Shown here in pieces: positions 52,245 through 58,490 of a stretch of DNA of 58,490 nucleotides (position 1 is the stretch's first letter; each line of letters starts with the position of its first letter). The position numbers and the translations under genes are program-made. Source of the stretch: Lachnospiraceae bacterium. Lineage in GTDB: Bacteria > Bacillota > Clostridia > Lachnospirales > Lachnospiraceae. Below the pieces are notes generated by a model. It searched no databases and was not told where the DNA came from. It worked only from the letters and a program-made list of their open reading frames with translations. Where the stretch lies: assembly GCA_017615545.1 (NCBI GenBank), contig JAFZZY010000021.1, positions 1-58,490 of the forward strand. Reading direction: 5' to 3'.

Positions 52245-53660
52245 ATGGAACGAAAGAGCGCATGGAAGAGGTACAATGAGGAACAACTGACCGATCTGGA
52301 GCAGTTCGCGACGGACTATAAGGAGTTTATCTCCGAGTGTAAGACCGAGCGTGAGTGTGTGAACCGGGCGGTTTCCATGGCAAAAGTCTGCGGGTTCAAA
52401 AACCTGCAGGAAGTGATCGCGCGGGGCGAGGTATTGGTGCCCGGCGACCGTGTGTACAGCGTGCAGATGGGAAAGCAGATCATGCTGGCAGTCATTGGCC
52501 GCGAGCCCATCGAACGTGGCATGCGTATCATCGGCGCGCATATCGACTCGCCGCGTATGGACATTAAGCAGAACCCGCTGTATGAGGCCGGAAAGATGGC
52601 TTACATGGACACGCATTACTATGGCGGCATCAAGAAGTACCAGTGGGTGACACTGCCGCTGGCGTTGCACGGCATCGTATGCAAGAAGGATAAGAGCGCA
52701 GTCAGCCTGTCCATCGGCGAGGACCCCGAGGATCCCGTATTCTGCGTGACGGATCTGTTGATCCATCTCTCTTCCGAGCAGATGGGAAAGCCCGCTTCGC
52801 AGGCCATTGAAGGTGAAAAACTCGATCTTTTGATCGCGGGACGTCCGAAGTTCACCGTTTCTGCGGATAAAGACGGCGACGCGAAGGAAGATAAGGATAA
52901 AGAAAAGGAAAATGTGAAGAGTCTCGTGCTGGATAAACTGCGTGACATCGGCATCGATGAGGCGGATTTCCAGTCAGCAGAACTGGAAGTGGTTCCGGCC
53001 GGCCCTGCGCGTGACATGGGCTTAGATCGCAGCATGATCCTGGGCTATGGTCATGACGACCGTTCCTGTGCATATCCGACGCTGATGGCGCTGTTGCACA
53101 TGGACACGCCGAGATTTACATCCGTCGGCCTTTTGGTCGATAAAGAGGAGATCGGCAGCGTCGGCGCGACCGGCATGCATTCGAAGTATTTCGAGAACAT
53201 GGTGGCGGAAATGATCAACTGCATGACCGACTACACCGATCTGAAGTTGCGCCGCGCGCTTATGAATTCCAAGATGCTCTCCTGCGATGTCAGCGCCGGA
53301 TTTGATCCTTTGTACGCAGCTTCGTTTGAGAAGAAAAATGCCGCACACATGGGTTGCGGTGTCGTATTCAATAAGTTCACGGGTTCCCGCGGAAAGAGCG
53401 GTTCGAACGACGCGAACGCCGAGTTTATCGCGGATATCCGCGCTGCGCTCGACACAGCCGGCGTAACCTACCAGACGGCCGAACTGGGACGTGTGGATGA
53501 GGGCGGCGGCGGCACCATCGCCTACATCATGGCGAATTACGGCATGCAGGTGATCGATTGCGGCGTGCCCGTGCTGAACATGCATGCGCCTTGGGAGGTC
53601 ATCAACAAAGCCGATCTCTACGAAGCAATGCGGTGCTATGAGGCGTTTTTGGATATGTAA
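52245..53660 (+). CDS. M18 family aminopeptidase
   Basis: 471 residues. The cocatalytic metal sites of M18 are visible: IGAHIDSPRMD, DKEEIGSVGATGM, YGHDDRSCAYPT and a late GCGVPVLNMHAPWE with the last His. It removes N-terminal, often acidic or hydrophobic, residues from peptides in the cytosol. A charged insert (DGDAKEDKDKEKEN) near residue 205 is typical of the clostridial members. Its TAA stop is part of the 5' terminal stem of repeat R3. Confidence 0.93.
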   Translation: MERKSAWKRYNEEQLTDLEQFATDYKEFISECKTERECVNRAVSMAKVCGFKNLQEVIARGEVLVPGDRVYSVQMGKQIMLAVIGREPIERGMRIIGAHIDSPRMDIKQNPLYEAGKMAYMDTHYYGGIKKYQWVTLPLALHGIVCKKDKSAVSLSIGEDPEDPVFCVTDLLIHLSSEQMGKPASQAIEGEKLDLLIAGRPKFTVSADKDGDAKEDKDKEKENVKSLVLDKLRDIGIDEADFQSAELEVVPAGPARDMGLDRSMILGYGHDDRSCAYPTLMALLHMDTPRFTSVGLLVDKEEIGSVGATGMHSKYFENMVAEMINCMTDYTDLKLRRALMNSKMLSCDVSAGFDPLYAASFEKKNAAHMGCGVVFNKFTGSRGKSGSNDANAEFIADIRAALDTAGVTYQTAELGRVDEGGGGTIAYIMANYGMQVIDCGVPVLNMHAPWEVINKADLYEAMRCYEAFLDM

Positions 53661-53828
53661 TGATACTAGGCTCGAAAAGTACCGGATGAGCATGCTTGCA
53701 TGCTCAAGCCGGACCTTGAGAGCCGAACAAACATGAGCCGGACCGGTTTCCGAAGGAAAACGAAGAGGCCGGCGAATGTTTGTAGGCTCGTGAGAGTTCG
53801 AAGAACGGAACGATCCGTAGTATCATTA
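53658..53828 (+). repeat. Structured repeat element, copy R3 (possible ncRNA)
   Basis: Terminal stem TAATGATACTA (53658-53668, includes the aminopeptidase stop) with TAGTATCATTA (53818-53828), perfect over 11 pairs. Hairpin GAGCATGC/GCATGCTC (53688-53705). Long arm ACAAACAT/ATGTTTGT (53727-53734, 53776-53783), GCCGG/CCGGC (53737-53741, 53769-53773), cap TTTCC-GAA-GGAAA (53747-53759). Third arm GTTC-GAA-GAAC (53796-53806) inside GGCTCGT/ACGATCC. Followed after 12 bases by the transcript terminator. Confidence 0.8.
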
Positions 53829-53840
53829 AAAAGAATAACT

Positions 53841-53879
53841 CGGGGGCTGTCTGTCAAAGACAGTCCCCGTTTTTTGTTG
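53841..53879 (+). terminator. Intrinsic terminator of the LCP-aminopeptidase transcript
   Basis: GGGG-CTGTCT pairs with AGACAG-CCCC around GTCAA, then GTTTTTTG. Confidence 0.9.
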
Positions 53880-54005
53880 ACCACTCATAGTTTTTGATGG
53901 CGTATGAGTTTCTTTTTGTGCAAAATGACGGAGCATATCGAAACTGTCGGAAAGTTTACTCCGAAATCCTACAAAAAACCGTTGAAAAGCCGTCGATTCT
54001 TCTAG

Positions 54006-54034
54006 TTGCGCGTTATGGAAATATCGGTTACAAT
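54006..54034 (+). promoter_or_regulatory. Promoter for the 68-residue protein
   Basis: TTGCGC (54006-54011), 17-base spacer, TACAAT (54029-54034). The stretch 53880-54005 shows nothing else. Confidence 0.55.
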
Positions 54035-54136
54035 GCGATCAGCAGGACGGGAGATGCCTATGACCGGTCTGCTGAAGGGAATTAGAATGTTCGGGCTTTG
54101 GAGGCTTCAGGGCCCGCACGAGAAAAGAGGTGTTGA

Positions 54137-54343
54137 ATGGATATGCTTAGAGAATTTTTGGCATGCAGAAACAACGAAGAGAGATTTGAAATGTTTAACA
54201 AGACATTCGCTTTTCAGTGGTCTGACTCGGAGATGCAGGCATTGTACCGCATCCTGAACCTCGGTGAGGTCGATGAGACCATGACTGCCAGAGAGAAGTA
54301 CCAGATGGTTTACGACGCTCTGAAGGAAAGAAAAGCAGCTTAA
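54137..54343 (+). CDS. Small hypothetical protein (68 residues)
   Basis: 68 residues, helical and acidic (FLACRNNEERFEMFNKTFAF, QWSDSEMQALYRILN, TAREKYQMVYDALKE). AAGAGGT six bases before ATG, its own promoter and terminator support it as real. No family recognised. Confidence 0.7.
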   Translation: MDMLREFLACRNNEERFEMFNKTFAFQWSDSEMQALYRILNLGEVDETMTAREKYQMVYDALKERKAA

Positions 54344-54388
54344 TAATCGTTTGATCTCGATCTTCGCCGATCCTGCCGCAAACGAAAG

Positions 54389-54425
54389 AACGCGCCGTGT
54401 GAGCCAGGCTCACGCGGCGCGTTTT
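54389..54425. terminator. Terminator after the 68-residue protein
   Basis: AACGCGCCG-T-GTGAGCC pairs with GGCTCAC-G-CGGCGCGTT around a single A, then TTTT. It faces the end of the ABC-F gene and can serve both strands. Confidence 0.85.
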
Positions 54426-54428
54426 GTG

Positions 54429-56363
54429 TTATTCGATCTCCTGCGAACTGAGTTCTTCCCAGGTCTCATACAGTCCGGTCAGTTCCTCCTCGATGGACTG
54501 CTTTTCTTTCTGCAGTACCATCAGACGCGGAACGTTGGTAAATACTTCCTCCTGTGTCAGCAGTTCGTCGATCTCGCGGTTTTGTGTCTCGAGTTCTTCG
54601 ATCCTCGCCTCACAGCGCGCCAGATCGTTCTTTTGCTTACGCAGAGCTGCCTGACGACGTTTTTCGGCCTCGTAGGAGAGTTTTCCTTCGGTTTCCGGGG
54701 CTGTGTCTGCCTTCGCGGAAGAAGCCGCATTTGCGGCGTTTAACGCGGCCTGGGCGGCCTGCGCTTTTTTCTCCAGGTAGTAGTCATAATTGCCCAGATA
54801 GTTTTTCAGCGAGTGGTCTGTCAGATCCAGGATCCGCGTCGCCGTTTTGTTGATGAAATAACGGTCGTGGGACACGTAGAAAACGGTTCCGGTGTAGGCC
54901 AGAAGCGCGTCCTCGAGGATCTCCTTCGACAAAATGTCGAGATGGTTCGTCGGCTCATCGAGGATCAGGAAGTTTGCGTTCGTGAGCATGAGCTTCGCGA
55001 GCGATACGCGGCCGCGTTCGCCGCCGGACAGGTCGCCGATGCGTTTGAAAACGTCGTCCCCCGTGAACAGGAAGGCGGCCAGCACATTGCGGATCTGTGT
55101 GTTGTTCATATTCGGATAGGTGTCGGACAGTTCGTCGAACAGCGTTTTCTCATTATGCAGGACGTGATGTTCCTGGTCGTAGTAGGCGACTTCGACCTTC
55201 GCGCCGAGCACGACCTTACCGCGGTCGGGTGTTTCCAGTCCGTTCAGGATACGCAGTATCGTCGTTTTGCCGGTACCATTGCCCCCGATGAGAGCAACGC
55301 GTTCGCCGCGGCGGATATCGATATCCAGATCGGAGAACAGGTTGAGGCTTCCGTAAGACTTCGTCAGCCCACGCACCGTCAGAACGTCATTGCCGCTGAC
55401 CACGGCCGGGTTCAGTCGAATGGTCATGGTGTCGTCATCGGTGATGGGCTTCTCCAGCACCTCGATCTTATTCAGCATCTTCTCGCGGCTCTCCGCTCGC
55501 TTGATGGACTTCTCGCGGTTGAATGAGCGCAGCCTTTCGATAACCTGCTCCTGATGGCGGATCATCGCCTGCTGGTTCTCATATTGATGCATCTGCACCT
55601 CAAGCATTTGCTTCTTTCGCGTGATAAACTCGGTGTAGTTGCAGTTATAAACATTACAATGTGTATGGTCAATGTCAATGATCTTCGTCACGACGCGGTC
55701 CAGGAAATAACGATCGTGGGAGACGATCAGGACGCTACCCGGGTAGCTGCGCAGATAGTCCTCCAGCCACAGGATCGAGTTGAGATCCAGGTGGTTCGTG
55801 GGCTCGTCGAGCAGCAGCAGGTCGGGTTTGATCAGCAGGAGGCGGCCCAGAGCCACGCGCATACGTTGCCCTCCGGACAATGTCTGCGTCTGCCGGTTGA
55901 AATCCTCCTCGGAAAAACCGAGACCCTTCAAAATTCCGGTGACTTCGCTTCGGTAAGCGTAGCCGCCGCCGCTTTCGAACGCGTGATCCACGCGCGAATA
56001 GGCGGCCAGGACATTTTCCAGTTCCTCCCCGGAAACTTCCTTCATCTTATGTTCCAGTTCACGCAGTTTCAGCTCGAGCTCGAGCAGCTCACCGCGCGCG
56101 CTCATCATGGTCTCCAGGATCGTGCGCGAACCCGTCATCTCCTGGTGCTGCGCCAGATAGCCGACGCTGATGTCCTTCTGCAGCGTGATCTGACCGGCAT
56201 CGGGCTCCATTTCCCCTACGATGATCTTCAAAAGGGTAGACTTGCCCGCGCCGTTGACCCCGACGATCGCGGCTTTTTCATTTGCTTCTATGTGGAAGGT
56301 AACATCATCCAAAACGACCTTTTCGACAAACGCCTTTCGGATATGACCGGCTGCCATCATCAT
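54429..56363 (-). CDS. ABC-F family ATPase (YdiF/Uup-like)
   Basis: 644 residues, two ABC domains and no membrane part. Domain 1: GVNGAGKST, LSGGQRMRVALGRLL, LLLLDEPTNHLDL; linker with NYTEFITRKKQMLEV and a basic helical arm (RSFNREKSIKRAESREKM); domain 2: GGNGTGKTT, LSGGERGRVSLAKLM, LILDEPTNHLD. A C-terminal coiled coil (~545-644) as in Uup/YdiF. ABC-F proteins act on the ribosome, as translation factors or in antibiotic protection; the C-terminal coiled coil favours a housekeeping role. Three ATG codons in tandem open the gene (56363, 56360, 56357). Confidence 0.92.
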   Translation of the reverse strand: MMMAAGHIRKAFVEKVVLDDVTFHIEANEKAAIVGVNGAGKSTLLKIIVGEMEPDAGQITLQKDISVGYLAQHQEMTGSRTILETMMSARGELLELELKLRELEHKMKEVSGEELENVLAAYSRVDHAFESGGGYAYRSEVTGILKGLGFSEEDFNRQTQTLSGGQRMRVALGRLLLIKPDLLLLDEPTNHLDLNSILWLEDYLRSYPGSVLIVSHDRYFLDRVVTKIIDIDHTHCNVYNCNYTEFITRKKQMLEVQMHQYENQQAMIRHQEQVIERLRSFNREKSIKRAESREKMLNKIEVLEKPITDDDTMTIRLNPAVVSGNDVLTVRGLTKSYGSLNLFSDLDIDIRRGERVALIGGNGTGKTTILRILNGLETPDRGKVVLGAKVEVAYYDQEHHVLHNEKTLFDELSDTYPNMNNTQIRNVLAAFLFTGDDVFKRIGDLSGGERGRVSLAKLMLTNANFLILDEPTNHLDILSKEILEDALLAYTGTVFYVSHDRYFINKTATRILDLTDHSLKNYLGNYDYYLEKKAQAAQAALNAANAASSAKADTAPETEGKLSYEAEKRRQAALRKQKNDLARCEARIEELETQNREIDELLTQEEVFTNVPRLMVLQKEKQSIEEELTGLYETWEELSSQEIE

Positions 56364-56472
56364 GATAAGCTCCCATGAGACAGGGGAAGACCCGCTGTCT
56401 GTTCTTTCTTTTGGTGGGACGCGTAAGCGCCACCATGTACCATCTTAATGGAAAAACGCGGAAAATGCAAGA

Positions 56473-56501
56473 TTGTATTTTCGGTCGAAAAGCGGTATAA
56501 T
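56473..56501 (+). promoter_or_regulatory. Sigma-A promoter for the 74-residue protein
   Basis: TTGTAT (56473-56478), 17-base spacer, TATAAT (56496-56501). Confidence 0.75.
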
Positions 56502-56563
56502 ACTATCAGGTAAAAAATGCGCGTGCATTGACCTGAATAATGAAAGACCAGGAGGATTTTCAA

Positions 56564-56788
56564 ATGGATATCAAGGCAAAAGTAGAAGAGATCGTTTCGA
56601 AGGTAAAGGATGATCCGAAGATGCAGGAGCGGTTCAAGACCGAGCCTACAAAAGTCGTAGAAGAGGTTGCAGGTGTTGACCTTCCCGAGGATCAGATCGA
56701 CAGCGTGATCTCCGCAGTTAAGGCGAAGATCAACGTGGACGATATTACATCCAAACTCGGCGGACTTTTCGGAAAGAAGTCGGACTGA
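56564..56788 (+). CDS. Small acidic/helical protein (74 residues)
   Basis: 74 residues from ATG 56564, with AGGAGG nine bases before; an in-frame ATG at 56540 lies ahead of the ribosome site and was rejected. Sequence features: DIKAKVEEIVSKVKDDPKM, a LPEDQIDSVISAVKAKI helix and a Gly-rich end (KLGGLFGKKSD). Many clostridia have such proteins without assigned function. It is 4 bases ahead of the HAD gene. Confidence 0.8.
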   Translation: MDIKAKVEEIVSKVKDDPKMQERFKTEPTKVVEEVAGVDLPEDQIDSVISAVKAKINVDDITSKLGGLFGKKSD

Positions 56789-56792
56789 TCGT

Positions 56793-57395
56793 ATGATAAA
56801 GAATGTCATTTTTGACATCGGAATGGTTCTGGTCCACTTCCGTTACCGCGAATACATGCAGGAACTCGGAATGACAGACGAGCAGATCGAGGCTGTGGCG
56901 TCGCACATGATATTCAACCCTTTGTGGAATGAATTCGACCGCGGCGCGCGGCCTTTTTCGGATGTTTTGGACGAGATGAAGGCGGCGCATCCGGACGAGG
57001 CGCCCCTCTATGACCGTTTCTGGGAGGACCCCACGCGCCTGTGCCTGAGCTTCCCGACGACCCGTGACTGGCTCTTGAACCTGAAGGCGCGGGGCTATAA
57101 GCTCTACCTGCTGTCGAACTACCCGGCGGACCTGTTCCGTCGCCACTGGGAGAGCACATTTTCCTTCACGGACCTGGTCGACGGCAAGGTGATCTCCTAC
57201 GAGGAGAAACTGACGAAGCCCGAAGCCGGCATCTACCAGGTGCTGTTCGACCGCTACCACCTGGATCCCACCGAGTGCGCTTACCTCGATGACCGCGCGG
57301 TCAATGTCGAGGCGGGCCGAGCCTTCGGCATGCACTGCGTCCTAGTCGACGGCGGCCAGGAAAAGGCCATCGAAGATCTGGAGAAATTCTTGTAA
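56793..57395 (+). CDS. HAD-superfamily phosphatase (YihX-like)
   Basis: 200 residues. Motif I IFDIGMVLV (Asp8; G in place of the second Asp, as in YihX/epoxide-hydrolase-type members), motif II LLSNYP, Lys in KPEAGIYQ and motif IV YLDDRAVNVEAG. A short helical C1 cap lies at ~20-85. YihX acts on alpha-glucose-1-phosphate; the substrate here is open. Coupled with the preceding small gene. Confidence 0.88.
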   Translation: MIKNVIFDIGMVLVHFRYREYMQELGMTDEQIEAVASHMIFNPLWNEFDRGARPFSDVLDEMKAAHPDEAPLYDRFWEDPTRLCLSFPTTRDWLLNLKARGYKLYLLSNYPADLFRRHWESTFSFTDLVDGKVISYEEKLTKPEAGIYQVLFDRYHLDPTECAYLDDRAVNVEAGRAFGMHCVLVDGGQEKAIEDLEKFL

Positions 57396-57427
57396 CTCGA
57401 AAACGGCGCAGAAAGGAAACATGTTCT

Positions 57428-58450
57428 ATGAAGCAGATTGCAGTAGCCGATATAAGGGAAAAGCCTGCGAAGAAGCCTCGAAATTATCGGGTTGATAACA
57501 TTCGCTTCATTCTGATCTTTTTGATCATATTTGGACATTTTTTGGAGACCTTTGAGGGACCGATAAAACAAAACATATATACCATTATCTACTCTTTTCA
57601 CATTCCTGCGTTTATGTTTTTGTCAGGATTGTATGCTTCGTTTTCGCCCCAAAAGATACTTAGAAGATATGTGCTCACATATCTGGTTTTTCAAATTATT
57701 TATACAGCGTTTGACGCATTTATCTATGGTCACTCTGTTTCATTTCAGTTTTCGACACCATATTGGTTGTTGTGGTATCTGATGGCTCTGTCCTTTTATG
57801 AGTTGCTTATTCCAACCATTGATCACTTTACGCCCCGAAAATTAATCATAGGAACCTTTTGCATAGCAATATTAGTCGGAGTCGATGTATCGATATCAAT
57901 GTATTTGACATTGTCTCGTACACTGGTGTTTTTCCCGTTCTTTATTTTGGGATATGTAGGTAAAGAAAATGGGATTGAGCGAGTATTGAATTTTTTTACG
58001 GGAAAGAAGAGACGACTTTTGGATTGTGCGTGTGTACTGATCGCACTTCTTGAAATTGGCTTTATGTTTATAGAATTCCCGGAAAGAACTCTCTATGGGT
58101 CATATGCGTACGGACTGAGTCTTTACGGAGCGGGAATCCGGATCGGTTTCTTCGTATGTGCGTTGTTATGGCTTTTGGTACTTTTCGCATCAATACCCAA
58201 TAAAAGCATTCGCTTCCTGTCAAAAGCGGGTGGTAGTACGATGTGTGCTTACCTGCTTCACGGATTTGTAAAGATCTTCATACAGAAGTATCAGATTATG
58301 TGCTTCCCCGAAACGGTAAATATACTGTTGTGTCTGGGAGGGGCTTTGGTGCTTGTGTTCTTTTGCAGTTTTCTGTCCGGCACTTACAAAAAGGCAATTA
58401 TCAGGTGGAGAAAGCAGTCTGAGCGGGAAACGATACCGAAGGAAGAATAA
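57428..58450 (+). CDS. Acyltransferase 3 family membrane protein
   Basis: 340 residues with about ten transmembrane helices. RVDNIRFILIFLIIFGHFLE carries the family His, and YSFHIPAFMFLSGL the R/H-P-F-M-F-x-SG motif. Members O-acetylate or acylate surface polysaccharides or lipids. The gene is clearly more AT-rich than those to its left, with codons such as ATA, TTA and AGA, suggesting acquisition or a cassette boundary. AAAGGAAA upstream. Confidence 0.88.
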   Translation: MKQIAVADIREKPAKKPRNYRVDNIRFILIFLIIFGHFLETFEGPIKQNIYTIIYSFHIPAFMFLSGLYASFSPQKILRRYVLTYLVFQIIYTAFDAFIYGHSVSFQFSTPYWLLWYLMALSFYELLIPTIDHFTPRKLIIGTFCIAILVGVDVSISMYLTLSRTLVFFPFFILGYVGKENGIERVLNFFTGKKRRLLDCACVLIALLEIGFMFIEFPERTLYGSYAYGLSLYGAGIRIGFFVCALLWLLVLFASIPNKSIRFLSKAGGSTMCAYLLHGFVKIFIQKYQIMCFPETVNILLCLGGALVLVFFCSFLSGTYKKAIIRWRKQSERETIPKEE

Positions 58451-58490
58451 TGAGCATTTATATAAAACTTAAACCGGCGGCAGGCCTTTC
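58450..58490 (+). CDS. Start of a gene cut by the window end
   Basis: ATG overlaps the acyltransferase stop (TAATG) with GGAAG upstream. The 13 visible residues are MSIYIKLKPAAGL. This resembles the opening of radical SAM/SPASM proteins (IKPAxxLCN), but the cysteine motif lies beyond the end, so this is only a guess. Confidence 0.4.
   Translation, partial: MSIYIKLKPAAGL

Noticed and set aside
53666..53897. Reading frames on both strands over R3
   Set aside because: Same reason as at R1/R2: by-products of the structured repeat.
53894..54085. 63-residue reading frame starting MMAYEF
   Set aside because: No ribosome site, lies over the promoter at 54006-54034, and no recognisable protein features.

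Overview
The window reads as a chromosomal segment from a Gram-positive anaerobe of the class Clostridia, most likely near Lachnospiraceae. The evidence is indirect. There is a large set of lipoproteins with classical lipoboxes, several with Thr/Pro/Glu-rich linkers. There are LytR-CpsA-Psr, DUF1846, DUF3737 and phosphodiester glycosidase proteins. Promoters are strong sigma-A type (TTGACA/TATAAT with 17-base spacers), ribosome sites are AGGAGG-like, and there are many intrinsic terminators. Most genes are moderately GC-rich; the acyltransferase at the right end is visibly more AT-rich. I saw no rRNA, tRNA, phage, transposase or CRISPR array.

Layout. 1-2.8 kb: the end of a His-rich CobW-type GTPase, a second CobW GTPase fused to a YcgQ-like domain, and a PIN/NYN-like protein with a coiled coil. 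2.8-7.9 kb: a DUF3737 beta-helix protein, a small HEYGHS membrane protein, a DUF1508 protein, a GNAT, aspartate kinase and a membrane metallophosphoesterase. 8.1-13.9 kb: an extracytoplasmic cluster of one HEFTH lipoprotein, two tandem DUF885 lipoproteins and an alpha/beta hydrolase. 14.1-17.2 kb: a YxlEFG-like ABC cassette plus a beta-lactamase-fold hydrolase. 17.4-27.1 kb: a HAD phosphatase, glutamate racemase, then an export system of three paralogous adaptor lipoproteins, one 10-TM FtsX/MacB-type permease and two ATPases, the second with an AbrB-like tail. 27.2-29.4 kb: a polar amino-acid ABC importer. 29.5-34.0 kb: a free-standing HMA protein with a heavy-metal P-type ATPase, an AEC transporter, a lipoprotein and a convergent ArsR repressor. 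34.1-37.4 kb: clpX and mgtE. 37.9-42.8 kb: an arginine operon (GNAT, argJ, argB, argC, argD); argG with a DUF1846 gene lies separately at 47.9-50.6 kb on the minus strand. 43.0-47.8 kb: a soluble LacI-like/GGDEF protein and an envelope glycan operon. 50.8-58.5 kb: an LCP protein, M18 aminopeptidase, two small proteins, an ABC-F ATPase, a HAD protein, an acyltransferase and the first codons of another gene.

The most unusual content is non-coding. A ~165-base element occurs three times (twice in tandem after clpX, once after the M18 aminopeptidase). Each full copy begins at or just after the stop codon of the upstream gene. The copies differ in sequence but keep their helices through compensatory changes, which points to a selected RNA or DNA structure. 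Separately, an array of five 64-base palindromic units lies between mgtE and the arginine operon, just upstream of a promoter followed by four evenly spaced half-sites resembling ARG boxes. Among proteins, the CobW-YcgQ fusion, the AbrB-tailed ABC ATPase and the three-adaptor export operon deserve most attention.
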